This document shows positions 42,401-50,499 of a stretch of DNA of 64,000 bases, piece by piece. The first letter of the stretch is position 1, and every line of letters starts with the position of its first letter. A model generated the notes under the pieces. The model worked only from the letters and a program-made list of their open reading frames with translations. It was not told the DNA's origin and searched no databases. This DNA comes from Amorphus sp040750475 (GTDB taxonomy: Bacteria; Pseudomonadota; Alphaproteobacteria; Rhizobiales; Amorphaceae), in the NCBI RefSeq assembly GCF_040750475.1, contig NZ_JABJVY010000001.1:62001-126000 (forward strand), written 5' to 3'. The position numbers and the translations under genes were made by a program.

Positions 42401-43186
42401 TCAGCGGCCCCCAACCTCGTGCAGCTTCGGCACGGCCGCCCGGGCGGTGTTGAACACCATCGCGGCGTCGTTCTGATACGGGATCCACTTGCAGCCTTTG
42501 GCAACCCAGTCGCCGGCCATCTCCGGAGATTGGGCGGAGAGGCCGTAGGTCACGCCGTGCTTCCGGCAGAGGCCGAACACCTCATCGTAGGCTTCGTGCA
42601 GGATCTTGGCCTGGAGATCGCCGGGCACGCCCAGATCCTGGCTCAGGTCGTCGGGACCGATCATGATCGCGTCCAGCCCCTCGACCTTCAGGATCTCCTC
42701 CAGATTGTCGATGCTCTTGCGCGTCTCGACCATCGCCACCGTCAGCGTCTCGCGGTTGAGATGCTCAATGACTTCGGCCGGCGGCGCCACGAAGTAGTCG
42801 GTGTGCGGCCCCTTCAGGTTCATGGGCCGGTTGCCGATCGGGTGATACTTGATCTGGCTGATAATCGTCTCAAGCTGGCTGGCATCGTCGATCGACGGCA
42901 GCAGCAGGCCCTGGGCGCCGGCATCGAGCGGCCGGGTAAGGTCATGGGGCTTCAGCGTTCCGGGAGGACGGACGATCGGGGTCAAGCCGCATTCGCGAGC
43001 GTACATGGCAAGCGTGCCCACCGTCTGCATGGAGAAATCGGTGTGCTCCATTTCGATCAGTACGAAGTCGAATCCGGAGACCGCCAGGATCTTTACCACG
43101 CGGGGATGCGGGCACAGCGTGATCCAGGTTCCGAACGCGGGCTTGCCCGCCGCCCAGAGCGCCTTGACGGGATTGGATCTGATCAT
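42401..43186 (-). CDS. HpcH/HpaI-family aldolase
   Basis: This 261-residue class II pyruvate-type aldolase with a TIM barrel has the N-terminal FGTWITLCPHPRVVKILAVSGFD, the general base/metal region LIEMEHTDF, the Arg in PIVRPPG, the ligand Glu in VAMVETRKSIDNLEE and Asp in IMIGPDDLS. It cleaves or forms carbon-carbon bonds of 2-keto-4-hydroxy acids. It sits 5 nt upstream of the M20 gene, co-directional, as the third gene of the operon. Confidence 0.92.
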   Translation of the reverse strand: MIRSNPVKALWAAGKPAFGTWITLCPHPRVVKILAVSGFDFVLIEMEHTDFSMQTVGTLAMYARECGLTPIVRPPGTLKPHDLTRPLDAGAQGLLLPSIDDASQLETIISQIKYHPIGNRPMNLKGPHTDYFVAPPAEVIEHLNRETLTVAMVETRKSIDNLEEILKVEGLDAIMIGPDDLSQDLGVPGDLQAKILHEAYDEVFGLCRKHGVTYGLSAQSPEMAGDWVAKGCKWIPYQNDAAMVFNTARAAVPKLHEVGGR

Positions 43187-43222
43187 CTCATTTCCTTATG
43201 TCGCTGAAAATCGCAGCCTGGA

Positions 43223-44200
43223 TCAGGCGACTTTGCGCCGCCGATCCCAGACGTCCGGATTGACCATGTGGTCCGGCCGCCGGCCGGCAAGGACGGCAAG
43301 CACGGCCTCGGCCGCCTGAACCGCTGTGCGCTCGGCCGCCTCCTCGCTCGAGCCGCCAATGTGGGGGGAGAGCAAAACGCGGTCGGAGGCGAGATAGGGG
43401 TGGTCGGCGGTGGGCGGTTCGGTCTCGAAGACGTCGAAAGCCGCGCCGCGCAAGTGTCCCGTCTCAACCGCCTCCACCAGAGCCTCCCGGTCGACCAGGG
43501 CGCCGCGAGCGGTGTTGATCAGGGCGGCGGTCTTCTTCATCGAGAACAGCCGCTCGCGGGAGAAGAGCCCCCGGGTACGCGGCGTCAACGTCTGATGCAG
43601 TGAGACATAGTCGGCCTCGCCTAGGGCCGCGTCCAGATCGGGGGCGGGCACGAAGCCGACCGCTTCGATCTCGTCGGCGGCGACCGAGGGGCTATGCACC
43701 AGCACCCGCATGTCGAAGGCGGCCTTCGCCACTTCCGCCGTGCGCCGTCCGATCCGGCCGAAGCCAACGATCAGCAGGGTCTTGCCGCTGACCTCCCGGA
43801 AATCGCGCGTATAGCGATAGTCGAACCGATCCTCGCGGACGGCGGCATCGCACTCGCGCACACGCTTGGCGATCGCCAGCATGTGAGCGATCACGAGCTC
43901 GGCGACCGACTGAACGTTGGCGTAGGGGGTAAAGGCGATCGGAAGCCCGATTTCGGTCGCGTACTCGACATCGACCGGGTCGACGCCGATGCCATGGTTG
44001 CCGAGCACCTGGAGCTTCGAGGCTGCCTGCATCGCCGCCCGGTTCAAGCCGGCGTTGCGCGTGATCGCCGCGTCGGCATCGACGATCTCGTCCGCGACTG
44101 TGGCCATATCGGCGGCGCTCGCCTGAATGACCTCAAGCCCTGCGTCTTCCAGAAGCTGGATGCCGCTGGGATGGATCGGCTGAATCAGGAGACACTTCAT
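43223..44200 (-). CDS. D-2-hydroxyacid dehydrogenase (NAD-dependent, phosphoglycerate-dehydrogenase-like)
   Basis: This 325-residue dehydrogenase has the Rossmann motif LLIVGFGRIGRR (about 142-153) and catalytic Arg232 (NTARGALVD), Glu261 (FETEPP) and His280 (LLSPHIGGSSEEAAERT). It interconverts 2-keto and D-2-hydroxy acids. It overlaps the NodB-like gene by four bases (44197-44200) and precedes the aldolase gene. This suggests the operon yields a 2-hydroxy or 2-keto acid intermediate. It is not the biosynthetic SerA, which usually carries ACT domains. Confidence 0.92.
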   Translation of the reverse strand: MKCLLIQPIHPSGIQLLEDAGLEVIQASAADMATVADEIVDADAAITRNAGLNRAAMQAASKLQVLGNHGIGVDPVDVEYATEIGLPIAFTPYANVQSVAELVIAHMLAIAKRVRECDAAVREDRFDYRYTRDFREVSGKTLLIVGFGRIGRRTAEVAKAAFDMRVLVHSPSVAADEIEAVGFVPAPDLDAALGEADYVSLHQTLTPRTRGLFSRERLFSMKKTAALINTARGALVDREALVEAVETGHLRGAAFDVFETEPPTADHPYLASDRVLLSPHIGGSSEEAAERTAVQAAEAVLAVLAGRRPDHMVNPDVWDRRRKVA

Positions 44201-45099
44201 GCCGTCGCCTCAAGGACGAAGCGGTCGTGCAGGGCGCGTGCCTCGGCCGTGGTGACGAACTGCCCGTGCCGCTTCGGCACCATATCCAGGAACCGGCGGT
44301 AGCGCTCCAGCCATTCCGGCACACCGACGGAGGCGGTGTGGAACAGGCAGTGGACGATCTGCGAGCGCTCCTCCCGTTCTGCCCGCGCGACGAGCGCCGC
44401 CCACACGCGCTCCAGATTGTCGAGCTCGCTCATTTCCACGTGCAGAATATTCTTATAGGCTGCGCCTTCGCCGTCCGAACCGATCGGGATTTCCAGGATC
44501 CGAGTGCGCGCCTGCCCCCCCCAGGGCTCGCGCAGCTTTTCAGGAATATAGTCCGCGCTGAGCGAGGCATAGGTCCAGATCGCCTCACGATCCGGCTTGT
44601 TCATGCCGGGGCAGCAGGAATAGTCGACCAACACTTCCTGCTCTTCCATCAACGCGTTCATCAGCGGATGGTAGGCGTTGTGCCCGCCGCGATAGGCGAC
44701 CGGAATGATCCCGGCATCTTCCAGTCGGCGCTGACAGTCCCTGAAGACTTCCGCCATGTGCTCGGGCTCATCGTAGCGGGTGCCCTCGCCCTTGATCTCC
44801 TCGTGGAGATGAACCGAGAGCTCGCCACCCATCTTGACCGCCTCGCGGTAGACCTCGAGCATTTCACCCTCGTAGTAGCCGGTCCGGCAATAGGTGCCGG
44901 AATGGGGCGTGAGGATGAACTTGCCGTCGGTCATCGACTGCATTTCGCCGATAAGTTGACGGGTATCGAGAATCGACTGGGGGACATTCGGCGGATCGAC
45001 GCGGAAATTGCGGCCCGGATCGAACGGGGCGTAAACGAGCCAATTCACGTCGATCAGCGGCACTATGTAGACGCGGTTGTCGTCGGGTCCGAAGGCCAC
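44197..45099 (-). CDS. NodB/polysaccharide-deacetylase-like protein, possibly a cyclic-amide hydrolase
   Basis: This 300-residue protein looks like a remote member of the NodB (carbohydrate esterase 4) fold: VYIVPLIDVNW near the start, FILTPHSGTY, GGELSVHLHEE (position of the His-xx-His metal site) and VAYRGGHNAYHP. The PuuE-type allantoinases use this same fold on a cyclic amide, and its neighbours are AllC-like and AllD-like enzymes. However, the motifs are not close enough to claim allantoinase activity. The start is GTG 45099 with a perfect AGGAGG six bases upstream. It is the first gene of the operon, and there is no signal peptide, so it acts in the cytoplasm. Confidence 0.6.
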   Translation of the reverse strand: MAFGPDDNRVYIVPLIDVNWLVYAPFDPGRNFRVDPPNVPQSILDTRQLIGEMQSMTDGKFILTPHSGTYCRTGYYEGEMLEVYREAVKMGGELSVHLHEEIKGEGTRYDEPEHMAEVFRDCQRRLEDAGIIPVAYRGGHNAYHPLMNALMEEQEVLVDYSCCPGMNKPDREAIWTYASLSADYIPEKLREPWGGQARTRILEIPIGSDGEGAAYKNILHVEMSELDNLERVWAALVARAEREERSQIVHCLFHTASVGVPEWLERYRRFLDMVPKRHGQFVTTAEARALHDRFVLEATA

Positions 45100-45179
45100 G
45101 CGTCACCTCCTGCTTGGTTCGAATTTCCAAGCATTTATAGAAGGCCGGCCAATGCCCGAACAAATCCAATGACCCGAAC

Positions 45180-45221
45180 GATTATTCAACCTAACTTCAT
45201 AATCACCCGCATCGATAATCG
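45180..45221 (-). promoter_or_regulatory. Inverted repeats in the promoter of the 45099-40045 operon
   Basis: GATTAT (45180-45185) and ATAATC (45199-45204) form a perfect inverted repeat with 13 nt between. A second ATAATCG (45215-45221) repeats the right half. They lie about 80-120 nt upstream of the NodB-like gene and downstream of the LysR gene, in an AT-rich pocket, so they are candidate LysR binding sites. Confidence 0.4.
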
Positions 45222-45343
45222 TTTTCAGCGATATCCGATCGAGATGCGAGGGGGCGTGGATCGCAGTGGTTCGAGCGGAGGCAATGGCCGACCAAGCGGG
45301 ACGCGTGGCGCCCATCAGGTCGAGCCACCAATTCGAAACCAAT

Positions 45344-46309
45344 TCAGAACAGCCCGGTCTTCTCCAGCGCCTTGTGGTCCCACTCGACGTTGGGGAAGTG
45401 GGTCTCCATCTCGCCGTCGACGATACACCGGTGCAAGGAGCTCAGGATCGCGGAGGCGGCCGGTGACAGGCCCTGCCCCTTTTTCCAGAATAGGGAGATT
45501 GGGCGCCGGATCGTCGGGTTGGAGAGCGGCCGGCGGCGGATCAGCGACTGATTCTCGCGCGGCAAGGCGAGGTCCGGTGCGGCCGAGATGCCAATGCCCT
45601 CCTCAATCATGCCACTCAAGGTAGCAAGATTGGAAATCTCGCTGACGATCTTAAGGGAAATTCCGAGCTTTTCGACCGTCTCGTCGACCAGATCGCGAAT
45701 GCCTGTTTCGTGGGACATGGCGACGAACGGCTGCTCGTTCAGATCCGCCCATCGGATCGTACGCTTGCGCGCCAAAGGCGAAGTGACCGGAGCCACGACG
45801 CACATCATATCTTTGGCGAACGCGCAGGCATCCAGGTCGCTGTGGGCCACCACCGTACTGCCGATCCCGAAATCCGCGTCGCCCGACAGGATCATCGCGG
45901 CCACGCCCTTCATGTTGCTGTCGCGGATGGTGACGTGGATGTTCGGGAACTGCTTCTCGTTGACGGCAAGCACCCGGGGCATCAGGCGCGAAGCGACCGA
46001 TGGCAGGCAGGCGACGGTGACGTGGCCCTGTCGGCGCTGAACCGTGTCCTGGACATTAGCCATCAGGTTGTCGAACTGGCGCAGAATGTCGCGGGCGTGT
46101 GGGATGAAACCGAGACCCAGCGGGGTGATGTAGACCGACCGCGTCGTCCGATTGAACAGCGGACTGCCAATATGATCTTCGAGCTGGCGGATACACTGCG
46201 ACAGGGCCGGCTGCGAAAGATTGAGGGCGGCCGCCGCCTTCACAAAGCTCCCCTTGTCGGCAACCATCACAAAGGCGCGGAGCTGCCGCAGATTGACGTT
46301 ATTTGCCAT
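45344..46309 (-). CDS. LysR-family transcriptional regulator
   Basis: This 321-residue regulator has a helix-turn-helix at about residues 21-40 (SFVKAAAALNLSQPALSQCI) and an effector domain beginning HVTVACLPSVASRLMPRVL. ATG 46309 was chosen over an in-frame start at 46375 because it gives the standard 10-residue leader before the helix-turn-helix. It lies 244 nt upstream of, and in the same direction as, the NodB-like/aldolase/M20 operon, which makes it the likely controller of that operon. Confidence 0.92.
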   Translation of the reverse strand: MANNVNLRQLRAFVMVADKGSFVKAAAALNLSQPALSQCIRQLEDHIGSPLFNRTTRSVYITPLGLGFIPHARDILRQFDNLMANVQDTVQRRQGHVTVACLPSVASRLMPRVLAVNEKQFPNIHVTIRDSNMKGVAAMILSGDADFGIGSTVVAHSDLDACAFAKDMMCVVAPVTSPLARKRTIRWADLNEQPFVAMSHETGIRDLVDETVEKLGISLKIVSEISNLATLSGMIEEGIGISAAPDLALPRENQSLIRRRPLSNPTIRRPISLFWKKGQGLSPAASAILSSLHRCIVDGEMETHFPNVEWDHKALEKTGLF

Positions 46310-46545
46310 AATGAAACAATGATGCCGACCAATCGATTTTGATAATAAACTGGCGTCAGACCTTTGTGAGGTCAACCGTTATAGCGGCACAACTTCCGTC
46401 GGAACGGCAAAGCCATCGTCGGCGAACGAGCCTGCAATGTGATGGAATCAGACCGAACCGAAGGTTCGCAAAGCCCAACCGGGCCGCGCGGTCAGCGCCC
46501 CCTGTCGGAGGCGCGAGCGAAGCAATCTGCCGTGAGATAGAAAAT

Positions 46546-46621
46546 TGGTGGGCCCGGCAGGACTCGAACCTGCAACCAGACCGTTATGAGCGGTCGGCTC
46601 TAACCATTGAGCTACAGGCCC
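46546..46621 (-). tRNA. tRNA with CAU anticodon, probably tRNA-Ile2
   Basis: A complete 76-nt cloverleaf with encoded CCA: acceptor stem GGGCCTG/CGGGCCC (one T-G pair), D arm GCTC/GAGC, anticodon stem GACCG/CGGTC, T arm GCAGG/CCTGC with loop TTCGAGT. The anticodon loop is CTCATAA, with anticodon CAT. The C at position 32 and overall similarity to bacterial ileX favour the lysidine-modified tRNA-Ile(CAU). It lacks the unpaired first base and GC-rich anticodon stem of initiator tRNA. Confidence 0.93.
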
Positions 46622-47057
46622 GTGCCGGCCCGCCTGAAAGCAACTGCGGTCACACGAGGCAAAGTCCGTTCCTGTTTCCGCGGCGAAGGCGGCACCTCGT
46701 CTGGTCTATATCGAGACTCGGCGGAGGCTGTCCAGCCGATGCGTGCAGCGGATGTGCGTTGGACGCCGCCCAAGCACCTTGCCGTACCCACTTCCCTCGC
46801 TCCGCACCGTCGCATTCGCGTCGCAATCCCATGACATCCGGGCCGAGGAGGAAACGCTCCCGATGGTCGCGGAAGGCGATGATGGCGAGTTCCGACCTCA
46901 AGCGCGAGACATGACGGATCCAGGCCGTCGAGCGCTGGAGCGTTGTCGAGCGCTGGAGCGTTTACGCCAAGCCTTTGTTTTGCCGCACTTTCATCGGGAA
47001 AAGGCGGCCCCGCATTTGCCGACACCGTTCCGATCCATCACAGGGAGGAAACTGACC
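46622..47057. other. Gene-less region between the tRNA and SIMPL genes, with an 18-bp tandem repeat
   Basis: This region should contain the minus-strand tRNA promoter and the promoter of the SIMPL gene. I see no credible gene. The only distinct structure is a perfect tandem repeat at 46927-46962. Confidence 0.5.
46927..46962. repeat. Perfect 18-bp tandem repeat
   Basis: GTCGAGCGCTGGAGCGTT occurs twice head to tail, at 46927-46944 and 46945-46962, about 95 nt upstream of the SIMPL gene start. Each unit contains the palindrome AGCGCT. It may be a recent duplication or a pair of protein sites. Confidence 0.8.
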
Positions 47058-47765
47058 ATGCGCCTTGCCCCTCTGGCTGCCGTCACCCTTGCAGCCGTTC
47101 TTGCGGTCTCCGCCGTACCCGCTTTCGCGCGCGATACCGCGAACCTGACCGTCACCGGCACGGGTACCGCCGCCGGCACGCCCGACATGGCGACCGTCTC
47201 CGTCGGAACCGTGACCGAGGCCGCCTCGGCGGGCGACGCGTTGAGCGAGAATTCGAGCCAGGTCCAAGCCGTGATCGACGCCGTCAAAGGCGCCGGCATC
47301 GAAGCCCGCGATATCCAGACCAGCGGCTTCTCGGTCTCGCCGCGCTACACCAACCCCGGCAACGACTCCAACGAGGCGCCGAAGATCGACGGCTACCGCG
47401 TCACCAACGGCGTGACGGTGCGCGTACGCCAGCTCGATACGCTCGGCGGCCTGCTCGACACCCTGGTCAAGGCCGGCGCCAACGACGTTTCCGGGATCCA
47501 GTTTGCCATCTCCAACACCGACAAGCTGGAGGACACCGCCAGGACCGCGGCCGTGGCCGACGCCAAGCACAAGGCGGCGCTTTATGCCGAAGCCGCCGGT
47601 GTCCGGCTCGGCCGGGTCCTCGCCATCACCGAGGGCGGCAACCAGGAGCCGCGGCCCATGCCGATGATGCGAATGGAGGCGAGCGCAATGTCGGTGCCGG
47701 TCGAAGCGGGGGAGCAGTCGCTGTCGGCCCAGGTTCGAATCGTCTACGAGATTCTGGCCGAGTAA
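47058..47765 (+). CDS. SIMPL-domain (DUF541) periplasmic protein
   Basis: This 235-residue secreted protein has a signal peptide (residues 1-25, VSAVPAFA) and a SIMPL domain. Landmarks are ANLTVTGTGTAAGTPDMATVSVG, VIDAVKGAGIEARDIQTSGFSVSPRY, YRVTNGVTVRVRQLDTLGGLLDTLVKAGAND and a late ALYAEAAGVRLGRVLAITEGG. The family (YggE-like, BP26 in Brucella) forms oligomeric periplasmic rings; its role is unclear and sometimes tied to oxidative stress. A GGGAGGAA ribosome-binding site precedes ATG 47058. Repeat A2 follows 16 nt after the stop. Confidence 0.9.
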   Translation: MRLAPLAAVTLAAVLAVSAVPAFARDTANLTVTGTGTAAGTPDMATVSVGTVTEAASAGDALSENSSQVQAVIDAVKGAGIEARDIQTSGFSVSPRYTNPGNDSNEAPKIDGYRVTNGVTVRVRQLDTLGGLLDTLVKAGANDVSGIQFAISNTDKLEDTARTAAVADAKHKAALYAEAAGVRLGRVLAITEGGNQEPRPMPMMRMEASAMSVPVEAGEQSLSAQVRIVYEILAE

Positions 47766-47781
47766 GCAGCCTCGACCTACC

Positions 47782-47896
47782 TGGAGCCTTTTCCGCTCAG
47801 ATGGAACCATCCGTGCAATAGGAAGAGGCTCCAGATTCAATAGCTTGCGCAAACCCTTGTCGTCCAAATGGATTCACTTTGAACGGGGCATGCTCT
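47782..47896 (+). repeat. Dispersed repeat A2
   Basis: This copy resembles the repeat at 20730-20846: TGGAGCCTTTTCCGCTCAG, then GATGGAACCATCC, a GGCTCCAG arm, TTCAATAG, TCGTCCAAAT and TTTGAACGGGGCATG in the same order. Its hairpin has two mismatches compared with copy A1. It lies between convergent genes. Confidence 0.75.
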
Positions 47897-47897
47897 G

Positions 47898-47926
47898 GAG
47901 CCGCTCCGCCCTTCGCGGACCGGCTC
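47898..47926. other. Strong hairpin between convergent genes
   Basis: Arms GAGCCG/CGGCTC (47898-47903 / 47921-47926) and TCCGC/GCGGA stack around the loop CCTTC, with one opposed C/C mismatch. Sited between the convergent SIMPL and cyclase genes, it may act as a bidirectional transcript-end structure. Confidence 0.6.
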
Positions 47927-47935
47927 TAACCGATC

Positions 47936-47992
47936 GGTTTGACGCGCACCCGCACGACCAACCGGTTTCTTCTTGGCCGGGGAAACAGTCTA
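47936..47992 (-). repeat. Degenerate copy of the 44-nt element (repeat B2)
   Basis: Read on the minus strand, it runs from the cyclase TAG stop: TAGACTGTTTCC, then GGCCAA and, 11 nt later, TTGGTC. These are the inner arms in the same spacing as in B1, while the outer arms have decayed. The cyclase stop codon is its first three bases. Confidence 0.6.
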
Positions 47993-49258
47993 GATCGCGA
48001 TCGCCCGGCTCGGCAGGGCGCTGGTGGAAACGCCTTCGCCCGACCCGACATGATCCGTCGGCGGTTGCGCTTGCGGCGGTTTCAACTCGCCGAACGTTGC
48101 CGGCTCAAACACGGCCAACGGCTCTGAGAGGCCCCGCACCGGATGGCTGCCGAGCGCCTTGAAGGCGCGCTCGGTATCGCCGAGCGCGGTCACGAAGCTT
48201 TCCGTCACCAGAAGCGGCTGCTTGAGCGCACTACACATCTCCGAGATCCGGGCGAGCACGTTCACGTCGCGCCCGACGGCGGTGAAGTCCAGCCGATTGC
48301 CGGACCCCACATTGCCATAGACCGCCTCGCCGTAGTGCAGGCCGATACCGAAACGCACCGGCAGCGGCACGCCGTCGACCACGACCGGCTCCAGCTCGCT
48401 CGCCAGGGCGGATTCCGCGGCCCTGAGCGCCCGGGCGCAGGCGTCCTGACTGCCGACCGGCGCGGCCGGAAAAATCGCCAGCACTGCGTCGCCGATAAAT
48501 TTCAGAACTTCGCCGCCTTCCGCCACGATGCCCGGCACGACGGCGTCGTAGTAGCGATTCAACAGCTCCGCCGTCTCCTGCACCGGCAGGCGGGTGGACA
48601 GCGCCGTGAAGCCGCGCAGATCCGCCATCATCATGGCCGCCTCGATGCGCGTCACCTCTCCACGGTGCACGACGCCGTTGAAGATCTGGGAGGCCGGGCC
48701 CGCGCCGACATAGGTGGCGACCAGCTCGTCCAGCGTGCGCCGCAACCGCTTGATCTCCAACACGTTCGCCAGGGCCGGCAGGATGCGGGCGACCAGCGCG
48801 CGGTCGGCATCGGAAAAACCATCCGGCGACTTGGTGGCGAAGGAGAGCGAGTTGGGGGCGCCGACCGTGAACCAAAGCGGCACCACCAGATAATGGCGAA
48901 CGCCTTCTTCCTTGAGATCCGGAATCACGCCGAACCGGTCGTCCGGCGTCTTGTCCACATCCAGCTCTAGCCACTCGCCGGAGTCGTGCACCACCTTGAA
49001 GGGGCTGCGCTCGTAGAAGCCCTTGTCGCGGTCGGCATAATCGTAAGTGAAGTAACCGATCGGCTGAAACGGACGCCAGACGATGCCCGCCGCAAGCAGG
49101 TTGGGGCTCAGCATCCTGAGCGAGATCATCATCCGATCGAGCGGCATGCCAGCGCGGCGCAGGCGCCAGCCGAGACCATCGACGAACGCTCCGACCTCCA
49201 GCCGCGGCGCCTCGGCCACCAGCCAGTCGACGATCGCCTCCGGGGTCACCGGCGCCAT
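47990..49258 (-). CDS. Adenylate/guanylate cyclase (class III) with N-terminal sensor region
   Basis: This protein is about 422 residues from ATG 49258. The N-terminal half (to about 235) is GAF-like (VVPLWFTVGAPNSLSFATKS). The C-terminal half is a class III cyclase catalytic domain with MMADLRGFTALSTRLP (metal Asp), GGEVLKFIGDAVLAIFP (second metal Asp) and GLHYGEAVYGNVGSGNRLDFTAVG. It should make cAMP or cGMP in response to an N-terminal signal. In-frame starts at 49297, 49306 and 49417 are possible. Its TAG stop sits at the edge of repeat B2. Confidence 0.88.
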   Translation of the reverse strand: MAPVTPEAIVDWLVAEAPRLEVGAFVDGLGWRLRRAGMPLDRMMISLRMLSPNLLAAGIVWRPFQPIGYFTYDYADRDKGFYERSPFKVVHDSGEWLELDVDKTPDDRFGVIPDLKEEGVRHYLVVPLWFTVGAPNSLSFATKSPDGFSDADRALVARILPALANVLEIKRLRRTLDELVATYVGAGPASQIFNGVVHRGEVTRIEAAMMMADLRGFTALSTRLPVQETAELLNRYYDAVVPGIVAEGGEVLKFIGDAVLAIFPAAPVGSQDACARALRAAESALASELEPVVVDGVPLPVRFGIGLHYGEAVYGNVGSGNRLDFTAVGRDVNVLARISEMCSALKQPLLVTESFVTALGDTERAFKALGSHPVRGLSEPLAVFEPATFGELKPPQAQPPTDHVGSGEGVSTSALPSRAIAI

Positions 49259-49717
49259 GTCTTCGCCCGGACGGGACGGCCCTCGAGAATCCCACATAAT
49301 ACGCATGTCCAACAAATAGACCGCAGCTTGAGGCCCGCGCGGACCTCGGATCTGCGGCAATCCCCCTATATAACGGCGCCATTCCGGTTCTTCGACGTGG
49401 CGCTCCGCAATCGGCAAAACGGGTCCGGGCGATAGGCCCCTCGCTCGTCATCCTCGGCATGCCCGGACGACGCATTCCCGCCAGATATGGGTCTTTGGCC
49501 GTTTTGATCCAGAGAGGCGTGTCGTCGCTTTGTCGCATTGCTGCCATTCGGCAACAAAATTGCCATGGTGCGAGCGAAAACGGGGTAAGCGCCGAAGCTC
49601 ACATTCCCGGCATCCGGCCTTGTCGGCGCCGTTCCGAAGCCTGCGCGATCGCCTATCGGTCTCCCTGAGATGCGTTGTCGGGCGGCGAACCGGTATCCCC
49701 TTTTCTCAGGCTTTGCT
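49259..49717. other. Intergenic region upstream of the cyclase gene
   Basis: Some 459 nt separate the cyclase start from the end of the deoxyribosyltransferase gene. The nearest part should hold the cyclase promoter or extra N-terminal codons if an earlier start is used. I see no other gene or clear repeat. Confidence 0.45.
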
Positions 49718-50296
49718 TTACCCCACCCGATCTCCCAGGTCCACGCGCCGGGCGATTTCGGCGACGCAGTTGGAAAAGGCGACGAGGTCGCGGAAGCGCC
49801 GCTCCGGCTCTGCGACCTGGTGCTCGATCACCGTGCCGCCGCTTTCGGCGATGCCGAGCGGCACCATCAAATTCTCCACCAGCCCAAAGTCCTCGACGGT
49901 GAAATGGGGATGAGCGTGGGCGCGGACCGCAGCGTTATTGGGCGCATGGTCCTCCACCCTGACTCGGTAGGAGGCGGGATCGGTTGTGTAGCCGAACACG
50001 ACCGCCCCGCTTGCCGCCAGGAAGCCGATCTCGAACGCGGTGCCGGGATCGACGGAGACACCCCGAAACGGCGTGATGTTGGCGATCGCGAAGGGGCAGC
50101 TTGTCATGGCATCGCGATTGGCGGCGAAGATCGCCTGCGCGGCCTCTTCCGTTCCGTCCATCACTGGGCCGAGCGCAGCATCGAGCGGCGAAACGCCTTC
50201 GAGCCCGGCTTCGGCGCAGATCCGCTTCTTGGCTTCCAGCACCTCCAACGCATCGGGCAGGAAGACTTCTGGGCCGGCGAGATAGATGCGGGTCAT
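49718..50296 (-). CDS. Nucleoside 2-deoxyribosyltransferase-family protein
   Basis: This 192-residue protein starts with the family signature IYLAGPEVFLPDA. DAMTSCPFAIANITPFRGVSVDPGTAFEIGFLAASG includes the Asp and the catalytic-type Glu of GTAFEIGF. Relatives cleave or transfer 2-deoxyribose between bases, or hydrolyse nucleotides in salvage and clean-up. It is divergent from the small secreted protein gene across 203 nt, part of which is AT-rich. Confidence 0.88.
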   Translation of the reverse strand: MTRIYLAGPEVFLPDALEVLEAKKRICAEAGLEGVSPLDAALGPVMDGTEEAAQAIFAANRDAMTSCPFAIANITPFRGVSVDPGTAFEIGFLAASGAVVFGYTTDPASYRVRVEDHAPNNAAVRAHAHPHFTVEDFGLVENLMVPLGIAESGGTVIEHQVAEPERRFRDLVAFSNCVAEIARRVDLGDRVG

Positions 50297-50499
50297 GCGT
50301 CGTCCTTAGGCCGCTTTCGGGATCACTAGGCGAACAACAATTGCGCGTCGCGATTCCTGTGATTCAAATTTGACATTTGCGCCGGCGCGCGTGCCTACCG
50401 AAAAATCTCGAGGGCAACGACGCGGGCGTTGACTCAACCTAAACATGTGCTCTTAATATAATTGCTACTCATAAGATCATTTTCCAAATGGAGACACTT

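Noticed and set aside
46546..46621. Calling the CAU tRNA an initiator or elongator methionine tRNA
   Set aside because: It lacks the initiator acceptor mismatch and GC-rich anticodon stem, and the CTCATAA loop and stems fit tRNA-Ile2 better, although elongator Met cannot be fully excluded without a tilS-specificity model.
46927..46962. CRISPR-like repeats
   Set aside because: Two adjacent identical units without spacers are a simple tandem duplication; no cas genes or spaced repeats occur in the window.
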